The translations under genes were made by a program, and so were the position numbers. A model generated the notes under the pieces. That model worked only from the letters and a program-made list of their open reading frames with translations. It made no database searches and was not told the DNA's origin. This document shows positions 1 through 7,464 of a stretch of 64,000 nucleotides of DNA, piece after piece (position 1 is the stretch's first letter; the number at the start of each line of letters is the position of its first letter). The stretch is taken from NCBI GenBank assembly GCA_001724025.1, contig MEDJ01000019.1:30359-94358 (forward strand), in the 5' to 3' direction. The stretch comes from Acidobacteria bacterium SCN 69-37 (GTDB taxonomy: Bacteria > Acidobacteriota > Vicinamibacteria > Vicinamibacterales > SCN-69-37).

Positions 1-1
1 C

Positions 2-1630
2 ACCGTCTCGAGCCCGCTCAGCGCGTTCGTGAAGTACTACGGCGCATATATCCAGGACGATTTCCGAGTGAACGAGAGGCTGACGCTCAACTCCGGCCTC
101 CGCGTCGAGCGCGAGGATGGTCTTCGCGAGCGAAACGATCAATTCACCGTGGGGTTCGACCGGACGCTCAATCCTGACGGAGCGCTCGGGAACGTCGTCG
201 TCAACGGGCAGCCGGTGCGCGGAGGTCTGGTTTACCCTGGACAAAACGGGGCGCCTGACTATCAGGGTGATCCTTCGGCGGCGAAGTTGTCGCCGCGCGT
301 GGGAGTGGCGTACTCAATCAATCCCAGGACAGTGATGCGCGGCGGCTACGGCATTTACTGGGCCCCCTGGAATTACCAGCCGGTCAGTGGCGTCAACTAC
401 GGCCAGATTGGCTACGTCCGCCAGACATTCATCAGCCAGGGCCAATTCATCCCGACCACACCCCTTGACGATCCCTTTCCGAATGGCGCACTCCAGCCAG
501 TCGGCAACACGCTGGGCCCGCTGACCGGCGTCGGCGGACAGATCGAGTTCATCGATCAGGACAAAGGGTCGCCGTGGGTGCAGCAGTACTCCGTCGACGT
601 CGAACGTCAGCTCGGCGAGAGCCTCTCGGTCGGCGTGGAGTACGTCGGGGCGACCGGCCGAAGCCTGGGTCTCGGCGGCTCGAACGACGCCGTGGTGAAT
701 ATCAACCAGCTCGATCCCCGCCACCTGTCGCTTGGCGCCGGGCTGTTCGACCAGGTGCCGAACCCCTTCTTCGGCCTGCCGGCGGGTCAGGGATTCGCCG
801 TCACGAGCCCCACGGTGCAGCACCGCCAGTTGCTGCGTCCGTTCCCGCAGTTCGGCGACATCCTCATGCGGCAGCACACCGCCGGACGGAGCCAGTACCA
901 CGCTGCGGTGCTCAAAGCGGAAAAGCGGATGACGAACGGGTGGGGTGGCCGCGTGAGTTACACCTACAGCCGCCTGAAGGACAACCAGTTCGGCGAGACG
1001 AACTTCATGCAGCCGAACACGCCCGAGGCGTTGAACGCGTACGACCTCGACGCCGAGTACGCGCTGGGCCTCATCGACGTGCCGCATAAGATCATGCTGG
1101 CGCCCGTGGTCGAATTGCCCTTCGGCGCAGGGAAGCGCTGGATGAACAGCGGTGTCGAGGCCGCACTGCTCGGAGGATGGAGCGTCTCGGCCGTCATGGG
1201 CATTGAAAGCGGATTCCTGATTCCCGTGGCGTCTTCGACGAACAATACGAACCTGTTCACGCGGATGCAGCGGCCGAACGCCACCGGCGTCGACCCGAAC
1301 ACGGCAGGCGGGCGCGACGAGCGCATTCTCGGCCAGTGGCTGACCCCGGCCGGCTATTCGGTCCCGGCCCCGTTCACGCTCGGGACGGCGCCGCGCACGG
1401 ACGGCAACCTTCGCGCGCCGCATCGCAACAACATCGATCTGGCCATCGCGAAGAACATGCGCCTGGGCGGCAACGCGCGCGGCCAGTTCCGGCTCGAGGT
1501 CATCAACCTCACGAACACGATCAAGGTGATCGGCCCGATCCACACGGTGGGTAGCTCTGGCTTCGGCCAGATCCGTCAGCAGTCCGGGTTCATGCGCATC
1601 GTCCAGTTGATGTTCCGGACAACCTTCTGA
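2..1630 (+). CDS. TonB-dependent receptor, Oar-like, C-terminal part (5' end outside window)
   Basis: This is the C-terminal beta-barrel of an outer-membrane TonB-dependent receptor of the Oar-like type common in Acidobacteriota. The frame is open from base 2, so the GTG at 29 is not a real start. Barrel-like strands recur (YIQDDFRVNERLTLNSGLR near the beginning, SYTYSRLKDNQFGE in the middle), and the end reads IVQLMFRTTF with the terminal aromatic residue typical of barrel proteins. The N-terminal regulatory and plug domains must lie upstream. It resembles the complete receptor at 55701-59327. The substrate is unknown; the neighbours give no firm clue because the next genes belong to a degraded accessory patch. 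Confidence 0.85.
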   Translation, partial: TVSSPLSAFVKYYGAYIQDDFRVNERLTLNSGLRVEREDGLRERNDQFTVGFDRTLNPDGALGNVVVNGQPVRGGLVYPGQNGAPDYQGDPSAAKLSPRVGVAYSINPRTVMRGGYGIYWAPWNYQPVSGVNYGQIGYVRQTFISQGQFIPTTPLDDPFPNGALQPVGNTLGPLTGVGGQIEFIDQDKGSPWVQQYSVDVERQLGESLSVGVEYVGATGRSLGLGGSNDAVVNINQLDPRHLSLGAGLFDQVPNPFFGLPAGQGFAVTSPTVQHRQLLRPFPQFGDILMRQHTAGRSQYHAAVLKAEKRMTNGWGGRVSYTYSRLKDNQFGETNFMQPNTPEALNAYDLDAEYALGLIDVPHKIMLAPVVELPFGAGKRWMNSGVEAALLGGWSVSAVMGIESGFLIPVASSTNNTNLFTRMQRPNATGVDPNTAGGRDERILGQWLTPAGYSVPAPFTLGTAPRTDGNLRAPHRNNIDLAIAKNMRLGGNARGQFRLEVINLTNTIKVIGPIHTVGSSGFGQIRQQSGFMRIVQLMFRTTF

Positions 1631-1701
1631 CGTCGCGGCTCCGATCATGAAGCCTGCGTTCGCAACGCCACGTTGCGCCGTACTGGAGCGGCTGCACATG
1701 C

Positions 1702-1893
1702 ATGGACCGGAGGCCTCGGCATCCCGGAACGTTCTTCGTCCTCTTCATGCTGCTGTATCTGCCGGTTCGGTTTGGGCTCGACTTTCTGCGCGTCGCGGAT
1801 GCGCGATACGCTGGGCCGACGCCGGCTCAATGGGCAGCGGGGCCGCTATTTGTTATTGCTGTGGTGACTTGGCGCTCCCGCACGGCGCGTTGA
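1702..1893 (+). pseudogene. Remnant of prolipoprotein diacylglyceryl transferase (Lgt C-terminus)
   Basis: About 63 codons resemble the last two membrane segments of Lgt: a hydrophobic stretch (FFVLFMLLYLPVRFGLDFLR) with the R..F..(D/E)F.R pattern that in Lgt carries the conserved Arg and Glu, followed by a final hydrophobic helix. The catalytic N-terminal two thirds are absent, and the in-frame sequence upstream does not look like Lgt. The intact Lgt at 5588-6340 has the matching segment STRFAIEFIRVNQR. I read this as a decayed copy. It could be an unrelated small membrane protein, but the motif match argues against that. Confidence 0.5.
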
Positions 1894-1928
1894 TTGCAGC
1901 TCATGCCTTCACCTCAGGAGGCATTCGT

Positions 1929-2162
1929 ATGACCAATCGCACACAGCTGCTCGGATTTCTGGCCGGTGCAGAAGCGTTTCACGCCGTCGTGCATGCGTAC
2001 CTCAGCATCACAAAAACGCACGTCGAGCATCCGGTCGAGCACCTCGGTATCAGAGCCACCCCGACCTTCCACGCGGCGGCTGCCCTCGTGAATGGCGCCA
2101 TCGCCTTAGGTCTCGGCGCGCGAGCCTGGAGTGCGAGCCGCGCACTTAGAGCAGCCGCGTAA
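1929..2162 (+). CDS. Small two-helix membrane protein, unknown function
   Basis: A 77-residue protein starts at an ATG preceded by a strong AGGAGG about eight bases upstream. It has two hydrophobic segments (about residues 7-24 and 48-66) joined by a short polar loop rich in His (KTHVEHPVEH). Histidines also sit inside the helices (AFHAVVHAY, FHAAAA). I do not recognise the family. It lies among membrane microproteins and metal genes, so a metal-related membrane role is plausible but unproven. Confidence 0.6.
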   Translation: MTNRTQLLGFLAGAEAFHAVVHAYLSITKTHVEHPVEHLGIRATPTFHAAAALVNGAIALGLGARAWSASRALRAAA

Positions 2163-2216
2163 ATCGCGAGCACCCTCCCCGTGCGCGTTGAACACCCTCA
2201 GTCTCAAGGAGGGGTT

Positions 2217-2328
2217 ATGACACGTCAGACAAACGATCATCGTCCTCGTCGTGCTCGCTGTCGTGATCGTGCTGCTGCCGCTGCTTGGCATGATCGGCAT
2301 GATGGGGATGGGTCTGTGGTTGTGACGG
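2217..2328 (+). pseudogene. Met-rich membrane microprotein, apparently frameshifted
   Basis: An ATG with a good ribosome site (AAGGAGGGG just upstream) begins MTRQT. The natural continuation, IIVLVVLAVVIVLLPLLGMI followed by GMMGMGLWL and a stop, is in another frame and preceded by a stop in its own frame. Joining the two at about 2233 gives a sensible roughly 35-residue single-pass protein ending in Gly/Met repeats like its downstream neighbour. Either one base has been gained or lost, or the read contains an error. Confidence 0.4.
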
Positions 2329-2349
2329 CGGAATGATGGGAGGAATGTA

Positions 2350-2478
2350 ATGCGCGGGATGATGGACGGCATGATGGGCATGGGCGGCGGGCTCGGACTT
2401 CTCTGGATGCTGCTGGCTGCAGCAGTAATCGTCGCATTGCTCGTGGTCGTCGTGCGTAGTGTGACCCGGACCCCGTAG
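2350..2478 (+). CDS. Gly/Met-rich single-pass membrane microprotein
   Basis: A 42-residue protein begins MRGMMDGMMGMGGG and continues into one strong hydrophobic helix (about residues 15-36) with a short basic tail. GGAGG lies a few bases before the ATG. The Met-rich exterior would suit weak Cu(I) binding or simply a flexible head; neither is shown. Similar Met-rich microproteins are often found beside copper or silver export genes. It follows the frameshifted microprotein at 2217 and could be co-transcribed with it. Confidence 0.5.
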   Translation: MRGMMDGMMGMGGGLGLLWMLLAAAVIVALLVVVVRSVTRTP

Positions 2479-2611
2479 CCCAGGTCGGCGCAGCGCCGGG
2501 AGCTCCCCCGAGTACATGAAAAGTGATGCGGTGGTGCGCCGGCGGGATCTCGTCCTGCCGACGCGATCCGGTTTGGTTAGGCTCCCGCTCGGCCAATCGA
2601 AGGATAAAGCG

Positions 2612-3217
2612 ATGCTTGAGACGCTGCGCAAGATGAAAGGAGGGGTTTGGCGTGGCGTGTTTCCTCACCAACTTGCGTTCGTGCTGGATCTGCCCGGCCG
2701 GGGCGTACTCCTCTCCCCGACGACGCTGGTCAAGCGCCTCCCTCTCCACCCCGGCTGCCGTGCACTGGAGATCGGCGCAGGCTCCGGACACTACAGTATC
2801 GCTGTAGGGACCAAATGTCGCCGTTTGATGTTGTTGGACCTTCAGCCGGAAATGTTGCGTAAGGCGAGGGCACGCAAACCTGTAACGAGTCAGATCAATG
2901 GCGTCGCGGCCAATGCGAGCATGCTTCCATTTCGCACTGGGTCGTTCGACCTTGTCTACATGGTGACGGTCTTCGGCGAGGTCTCGCAACAGGGGGAAAT
3001 GCTGGCGGAAATCCGCCGGGTCCTGGCCCCAGGAGGTGTGCTGTCGATTAGCGAGCATCTCCCTGATATTGACTTTGCCGCATTCTCAAGCGTTCGACGG
3101 CTCGTCGAGCGGCACGGCTTTGAACTTCATCGCCGCGAGGGGCGGCCATGGTCGTATACGGCGAACTTCAGTAAGACATTGAGCGGTCTCCCGACAATCA
3201 CGCCTTCAGCCCGCTGA
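2612..3217 (+). CDS. Class I SAM-dependent methyltransferase
   Basis: A 201-residue Rossmann-fold methyltransferase. Motif I is clear (LEIGAGSGHYS, about residues 55-65), followed by the acidic end of strand 2 (LLDLQPEML) and the post-motif FDLVYMVTVFGEV and LAPGGVLSISE. The ATG at 2612 is chosen because the conserved N-terminal block (WRGVFPHQLAF) starts shortly after it and GAAGG precedes it; an upstream in-frame ATG at 2516 is possible. The substrate cannot be told from sequence. It lacks the Cys pattern of arsenite methyltransferase ArsM, so I do not call it that. Confidence 0.75.
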   Translation: MLETLRKMKGGVWRGVFPHQLAFVLDLPGRGVLLSPTTLVKRLPLHPGCRALEIGAGSGHYSIAVGTKCRRLMLLDLQPEMLRKARARKPVTSQINGVAANASMLPFRTGSFDLVYMVTVFGEVSQQGEMLAEIRRVLAPGGVLSISEHLPDIDFAAFSSVRRLVERHGFELHRREGRPWSYTANFSKTLSGLPTITPSAR

Positions 3218-3392
3218 ACATCGAGTCCACATAGCCTTCACGTGAAAGGCGGGCCAGGACGCGTGGGGAAGGTAATCTCGGAGAGTCGCGGCTCGGTCGC
3301 TCGAAGAATGCCCCACAATCAGTCAGGCCGCACCATTTTAAGTGAGCCAACTCAGCACATGGCTCCCTAGGAAGTCCTTCCTCCAACACCCT
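3218..3392. other. Intergenic stretch without a supported gene
   Basis: These 175 bases lie between the methyltransferase stop and the arsenite-permease remnant. A minus-strand open frame crosses it but has no ribosome site and no recognisable motif, so I do not call a gene. It is probably a junction between accessory segments. Confidence 0.4.
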
Positions 3393-3615
3393 ATGCACCA
3401 CGTTCGCGAAAACCTTGAGCGACTGCAGATTGCCATCTACTTCTGCACCGTCGCCACTGCCGTCCTGATTGCGCTTCTCATGCCCGACACCGCGGCGTTC
3501 GAGCGATTCGTCAATCCGGCGCTGGCGTTGATGCTGTTCGCCACCTTTCTACAGGTTCCGGTTGCTGAACTTCGACGCGCCCTCAGCGAGATGCGATTCC
3601 TCGCAGCCTTGCGGT
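3393..3615 (+). pseudogene. N-terminal fragment of an ACR3/BASS-type arsenite permease
   Basis: About 74 codons from the ATG at 3393 encode two membrane segments in the style of bile-acid:sodium-symporter-family arsenite permeases: AIYFCTVATAVLIALLMP, then FVNPALALMLFATFLQVPVAEL and the loop RALSEMRFLAALR. At about 3613 similarity stops and the DNA continues as the interior of the CcdA-like permease gene, in a different reading frame. The remaining eight or so helices are missing, so the protein cannot be functional. This is a deletion or recombination junction. Confidence 0.6.
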
Positions 3616-4239
3616 ACTTGTGGCGATCGTCGCTGGTGTTCTGGCGAGCGCGGTCTGTCCGTGCACGCTGCCAGTGGGGATCGGACTGGCCACGGCAGCA
3701 GGGGGAACCGAGAGTGAAGAGCGACGCAGCGGCCTCCTCGTTGCGCTCGCGTTCTTCCTCGGGATCGTGGTCAATCTCACGTTGCTTGGTGCCGTGGCTG
3801 GCCGGCTCGGCGCGATTCTCACCGAATCGTTCGGCCGCTACTGGACGCTCGGCATGGCGGTGTTTTCCCTGACTGCAGCGATGGTCGCCCTCTGGGGTCC
3901 CCGTCTGAAAGTTCAACGACTCGCCGATTTGCGGCGGCCAGGAATCAGTGGTGCGTTCGTCTACGGGTTCATCTTCAGCCTCGGGACATCTGCAGCCCCG
4001 CTCCTCGTGCTGTTGACGGTCTCCGCGGCGCAAGCCCGCGCGGAGTACGGTCTCCTGCTCGCCTTCGCGTTCGGAATCGGTCGCGGGCTGCCATTTTCTG
4101 ATCGTTGTGTCTCTTCGCGGGCCTCATGATGCGGTTCGCCTCGCTCAGCCGCTGGCGGCGCCCTCTGCAGATTGTGAGCGGATGTGCGCTGCTGACGGTC
4201 GCCGTGTATTACGTGCGGGCGTTCGCCACTCTGCTCTGA
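3612..4239 (+). pseudogene. CcdA-like CPC permease, 5'-truncated and frameshifted copy
   Basis: Third copy of the permease found intact at 26502-27188 and 42969-43655. It lacks the first ~24 codons, replaced by the ACR3 fragment, but keeps the AVCPCTLPVG helix and most of the body. Near 4092 the frame is lost: compared with the intact copy one extra base lies in the ATTTTCTG run and a second in GTTGTGTCTC, after which the tail MRFASLSRWRRPL to VRAFATLL is again recognisable up to the TGA ending at 4239. A truncated product starting at 3620 would end near 4129 without the last helices. Either a decaying copy or sequencing errors explain it; the missing 5' end favours decay. Confidence 0.65.
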
Positions 4240-4323
4240 GCCAATGTGGTGCATCGGCACTGTTCCGCTGATCGCCGAGGAACATGCTGGCTTCGATAAG
4301 ATGAGGACTGCAGGAGGCAAAAC

Positions 4324-4629
4324 ATGGCCGATCTGCCGATCGTCTGCACGTTGACCCCGGATGCTCTCCGAGCCCGCCGCGCGGGACTTCTCTTGCAATT
4401 GCTGCATCAGGCCGAGCATCACGAGGACTTGCCCGAGGGTCTTCGCCTCCGGTTTGCGCCAACCGCAGACACACTATCGACGATCGTGAGCGCCGTCGAG
4501 GCGGAGCGTCACTGCTGCCGGTTTCTTCGCTTCGGAATCGCCGTCGAACCCGATGGCGGCCCGATCTTCCTGGAACTCAGCGGTCCACCCGGCACGCGAG
4601 AGTTCATAGCCGCCTTGCTCGAGATGTGA
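4324..4629 (+). CDS. HCC-motif small cytoplasmic protein (copy 1 of 3)
   Basis: A 101-residue soluble protein with no signal peptide. All three copies in the window (here, 27290, 44038) keep Cys8 in PIVCTL, the block [14 protein letters not shown] (His63, Cys64, Cys65), and the C-terminal EPDGGP and GPPGTREF. The invariant His-Cys-Cys suggests soft-metal binding, but I know no characterised function. GCAGGAGG stands before the ATG. Its TGA overlaps the GTG start of ynfA as GTGA, so the two are translationally coupled; the same overlap occurs in all three copies. Confidence 0.75.
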   Translation: MADLPIVCTLTPDALRARRAGLLLQLLHQAEHHEDLPEGLRLRFAPTADTLSTIVSAVEAERHCCRFLRFGIAVEPDGGPIFLELSGPPGTREFIAALLEM

Positions 4630-4958
4630 GCGCCAACATCGCCCTCTTCGCGTTTGCGGCATTCTTTGAGATCGCCGGTTGCTTCGCGTTCTGGCTTTGG
4701 GTTCGTCGCGGCGCTTCGCCGGTCCTTGTAGTACTCGGAATCGTAAGCCTGATCGGCTTCGCCCTTGCGCTGACGCGAGTGGATTCGGCATTTGCCGGAA
4801 GAGCATACGCCGCGTATGGCGGGATCTACATCGCGGCGTCGCTCGTGTGGTTGTGGGTGATTGAAGGTCAGACGCCGACGCGTGCTGACGTCACCGGCGC
4901 AATTCTCGCTGTGATTGGAGCCCTGGTGATCATTGGCTTTGCCGCGCGTGCACGGTGA
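4626..4958 (+). CDS. YnfA/UPF0060 family small membrane protein (copy 1)
   Basis: A 110-residue protein with four hydrophobic segments and the family's conserved features: [11 protein letters not shown] in helix 1, [21 protein letters not shown] between helices 2 and 3, and the [10 protein letters not shown] loop before the last helix. Relatives belong to the small-multidrug-resistance-like fold; the substrate is unknown. The GTG start overlaps the stop of the HCC gene. Its constant company in the window is the HCC protein and the CcdA-like permease, which points to a metal-related role here (inference). Confidence 0.8.
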   Translation: MSANIALFAFAAFFEIAGCFAFWLWVRRGASPVLVVLGIVSLIGFALALTRVDSAFAGRAYAAYGGIYIAASLVWLWVIEGQTPTRADVTGAILAVIGALVIIGFAARAR

Positions 4959-5003
4959 GGTGCGATCCGCAACGCCGCTTCAGCCACAGGTGGAACGTCG
5001 CGC

Positions 5004-5151
5004 GACTGTCCCCACGATTGTCCCTGTGGCGCGGCAAAATGGCCCATCCAGAGCCAACAGTAGCCAAGTAGTCCGATCGGAGAAGGTAAAGAAACGGAAG
5101 GATTTACGAGGAAAATCGAGGTTGGACGAGAGGCGAGTTTCCGTTTAGCAA
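5004..5151 (-). repeat. ~148 bp terminal repeat, copy A (attachment-site-like)
   Basis: This stretch is about 90% identical by eye to 27941-28088 in the same orientation, and more distantly similar to 28286-28433 in the opposite orientation. On the minus strand each copy begins with a GCTAAACG core and ends with two GGGACA motifs. Copies A and B both lie a few tens of bases after a ynfA stop. In copy A the core coincides with the anticodon loop of a tRNA-Ser fragment. I read the copies as ends or attachment scars of an integrating element; no integrase gene is visible in the window. Confidence 0.6.
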
Positions 5152-5183
5152 ACCATCGCCTTCAGCCACTCGGCCACCTCACC
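5143..5183 (-). pseudogene. 5' half of a tRNA-Ser(GCT) gene
   Basis: On the minus strand the sequence reads GGTGAGG then TGGCCGAGTGGCTGAAGGC, a typical tRNA-Ser acceptor strand and D arm, and continues into TTTGCTAA, an anticodon loop for GCT. After the anticodon the 3' stem does not pair, and no variable arm, T arm or CCA end follows; instead copy A of the terminal repeat begins. A TATACT box (5199-5204) lies about 15 bases upstream. The gene appears to have been cut at the anticodon by an insertion. Confidence 0.6.
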
Positions 5184-5587
5184 GCGGCGAGAAAGCTAAG
5201 TATACGACAGGCTTCGAGTTACGGGAACGCATCTGAAGTCCAAATTGTCCCTAAAATTGTCCCTGCCACCTCTCAGAGTCCACCGCGGAACATCGACGAT
5301 GGAGGCGTCGAAACCGCTGACCAGAAGGTAGCGGTTCTTTTCGCCGACAACGATACCGGCAAGTGATTGGCGTGCGCTGCTTTACTCGCATGAGCCGGCG
5401 TTCGTATTTCTGGTCGGTCGTGCGTCAAGGACAGGAAGACGCGCAGATCTGACGCGTCGGCGGGGCTTCGGCAGGCGCCGGTCTATCGAACCGCTGACGT
5501 GAATATTGGCAAGACGCCGTCATTGAGGCGGCACGGAATGAGAGCTGCCCGGCAGGCCAGGCCCACCTCTCGGGCTTTCAGCTCTGG
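5184..5587. other. Intergenic region with tRNA promoter and GGGACA motifs
   Basis: About 400 bases hold the TATACT promoter element of the broken tRNA, and on the minus strand two further GGGACAATTT motifs (5245-5270) like those at the ends of the 148 bp repeats. The rest shows no convincing open frame, RNA or further repeat. It is probably an element boundary. Confidence 0.4.
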
Positions 5588-6340
5588 CTAGTCGCGGGCG
5601 GGACGAGCTCTTCCTGATTGCGAATTGCCCCAAACTATCGTGGCTCCCGCAAGGACCAGAGCCAGCGAGATCAAATGCGCCAGCGTCAGCGGTCCCGCCA
5701 CGCGCTGGTTGACCCGGATGAACTCAATCGCGAAGCGGGTTGAACCCGCCAACACCAAGTAGCGACCAAAAACGAAAGCATCGGCCACACCCTTGCGACG
5801 CCACCGAATCAGCAGCCAAGCGACACCGACAAGCGCGAAGGCCTCATACAGTTGCGTCGGGTGCACCGGTAAGAACGTGGGCGGCAGCCCTTGAGGAAAC
5901 GCGACCGCCCAGGGCAGATTGCTTGGACGCCCGTAGTCGTCGCCCACCATGAAGCACCCGATCCGCCCGATCGCATGACCCACGGCGACCGCGGGCGTCG
6001 CTGCCGCCAACGCGCGAACGACAGGAACGCGGCGACGCCGGAGCATCCATAGACCTGTCCCAACGCCTCCAATCAGTCCCCCAAACCAGCTCAGCCCGCC
6101 ACGGCTAAAGAGCAGATCGGCGATGGGCGCTTCACCAGAGAATTCCAGAGTCCACAGCAGCTTGGCGCCAATCAGCCCGCCGATCACGCCTGCCACTGCG
6201 GCGTCCACGCCGGCATCGGGCAGGCCGCTCCGCTTCAGCTCTCGACCGAACATCCAGATGCCAACGAGGGCGCCAACCGCCACGAGCACGCCGAAGCTCG
6301 TGATCTCAAAATCGCCTATGCGGAATAGAACCGGATACAT
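5588..6340 (-). CDS. lgt: Prolipoprotein diacylglyceryl transferase
   Basis: A 250-residue inner-membrane enzyme that transfers diacylglycerol from phosphatidylglycerol to the lipobox Cys of prolipoproteins. It starts MYPVLFRIGDFEITSFGVLVA, typical for Lgt. The signature region reads HAIGRIGCFMVGDDYGRPS, with the conserved His and Arg; the Asn of the Escherichia motif GRIGN is Cys here, as in the non-proteobacterial variant of the family. HPTQLYEAF and the C-terminal RFAIEFIR (essential Arg and Glu) are present. As the last gene of a copper-type operon it is probably an accessory second copy serving the lipoproteins of the region; this is an inference, since the chromosomal copy is not in view. 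Confidence 0.9.
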   Translation of the reverse strand: MYPVLFRIGDFEITSFGVLVAVGALVGIWMFGRELKRSGLPDAGVDAAVAGVIGGLIGAKLLWTLEFSGEAPIADLLFSRGGLSWFGGLIGGVGTGLWMLRRRRVPVVRALAAATPAVAVGHAIGRIGCFMVGDDYGRPSNLPWAVAFPQGLPPTFLPVHPTQLYEAFALVGVAWLLIRWRRKGVADAFVFGRYLVLAGSTRFAIEFIRVNQRVAGPLTLAHLISLALVLAGATIVWGNSQSGRARPARD

Positions 6341-6474
6341 GCCCTCACCCTTGCACTGCAGCTGCGATGGCGATGGCGGTCGCGAGCGCCATGCAAGTGA
6401 ATCGAACGGATCCGATCTCCATCGTGCTCCGGCCGATGAGTGTTAGCGCCTTGGCATTGCATAGGATTCGACTC

Positions 6475-6930
6475 TCAACGGCCGTGGGCGGCGAACACAT
6501 TAGTTCGCCCCTCTTTGTCGAACGTCACCACCTCGTACGGCTGCGCCTTGGTACCCTGCACTTCCATGCCGGGTGAGCCGATCGGCATACCTGGCACCGC
6601 AATCCCGAGGACACCACTGGGGCGTTCCTTCAGTAGGCGCTGAATGTCGGCGGCTGGCACGTGCCCCTCAATGACGTAGCCGCCGACAAGGCCCGTGTGG
6701 CACGACTGGACGCGGCTCGGAACACCATGCCGCGCCTTCACGTCCGCGAGTCTGTCGAGATTGATAGTCCGTACGGTGAAGCCGTTGTTGCGGAGATGCT
6801 CCACCCACTTGTTGCAGCATCCGCAGGTCGGGGTCTTGTAAACTTCGATCGCCGGTGTTTGCTGCGCTAGTGCGGCTGCCTGCGGCACTAGCATCGCGAC
6901 CACGAGCCCCACCATCAGAATTCTTGGCAT
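6475..6930 (-). CDS. DUF411 family periplasmic metal-binding protein (copy 1)
   Basis: A 151-residue secreted protein: signal peptide (about 1-23, ending LAQQ), then a thioredoxin-like core with VYKTPTCGCCNKW (Cys36-x-Cys-Cys), SCHTGLVGGYVIEGHVPA and LAVPGMPIGSPGME-type blocks (here GIAVPGMPIGSPGMEV). The family is associated with copper and other metal resistance. The start at 6930 is preferred over an in-frame ATG at 6954 because AAAGGAGGAG sits five bases before it. It follows the DUF3347 gene. Its paralogue at 36382 occupies the same role in operon beta. Confidence 0.85.
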   Translation of the reverse strand: MPRILMVGLVVAMLVPQAAALAQQTPAIEVYKTPTCGCCNKWVEHLRNNGFTVRTINLDRLADVKARHGVPSRVQSCHTGLVGGYVIEGHVPAADIQRLLKERPSGVLGIAVPGMPIGSPGMEVQGTKAQPYEVVTFDKEGRTNVFAAHGR

Positions 6931-6954
6931 CACTCCTCCTTTGTGCTGCGTCAT

Positions 6955-7395
6955 TCACTTTGCCTGCGGCGCTAGCGGAGAGCCGCAATTGGCCATCGCC
7001 TTACCGAAGTACGGGTTGCTCATCGTGTCGCCTCGCTGGATCCACGGCTTCTGCTTCATGGGACACATGTAGGCGTGAGCCCCGGGGATGCCTTCGGCCT
7101 GAAATTTCGGGACGAGTAGCACTGACAGATCACCGAAATATGCCCGCGCATCCTCGAGCGTCTTTGCTGCTGCGAGTTGGTCCGCGGCCTTCTTTGCAGC
7201 GTTCCCGACGACAGCCCCAACCAGCGGTGCAAGAGCCTTGGCGTGCTTCGCGGTCTCTGCGAGCGTTTCGGCAGAGAGCGCAACTCGGATCTGCTCGTAG
7301 TGGCTGAATGCCTCCAGCGCCGGCCTTTCCTGGCCGGCGGTTGCCGCAATCCAGCCCAGAGTGATCACGATCGTGGCCGTGCCGATTACTGTTCT
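6955..7395 (-). CDS. DUF3347-type periplasmic protein
   Basis: A 146-residue secreted protein with a signal-anchor-like N-terminus (VRTVIGTATIVITLGWIAA), a helical middle rich in Ala and Lys, and the family's C-terminal metal-site block: YMCPMKQKPWIQRG, then NPYFGKAMANCG. DUF3347 domains often appear attached to or near CusB-type adaptors and are thought to bind copper. The GTG start at 7395 has AGGGG upstream and gives a sensible signal; an ATG at 7431 would add 12 polar residues. It lies between the WEMA membrane protein and DUF411 genes of operon alpha. Confidence 0.75.
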   Translation of the reverse strand, partial: RTVIGTATIVITLGWIAATAGQERPALEAFSHYEQIRVALSAETLAETAKHAKALAPLVGAVVGNAAKKAADQLAAAKTLEDARAYFGDLSVLLVPKFQAEGIPGAHAYMCPMKQKPWIQRGDTMSNPYFGKAMANCGSPLAPQAK

Positions 7396-7464
7396 CACAG
7401 CTTTACCCCTGTCTGGCTGAACGTTGTCCATTTATCGTTCTGTGATCCGTTCTCAGCGTGCTCC

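Noticed and set aside
314..1699. Long minus-strand open frame opposite the first receptor
   Set aside because: It is antisense to a clear barrel-protein frame in GC-rich DNA, where long chance frames are common, and its translation is low-complexity and Arg-rich without motifs.
2612..3217. Calling the methyltransferase ArsM
   Set aside because: The conserved Cys residues of arsenite methyltransferases are not present; only the general class I fold is supported.
3198..3401. Minus-strand 67-codon frame between the methyltransferase and the ACR3 fragment
   Set aside because: No ribosome site, no motif, and it overlaps both neighbours; probably chance.
5143..5183. A complete tRNA-Ser gene
   Set aside because: Only the acceptor strand, D arm and anticodon loop are present; the anticodon stem does not close and no T arm or CCA end follows.
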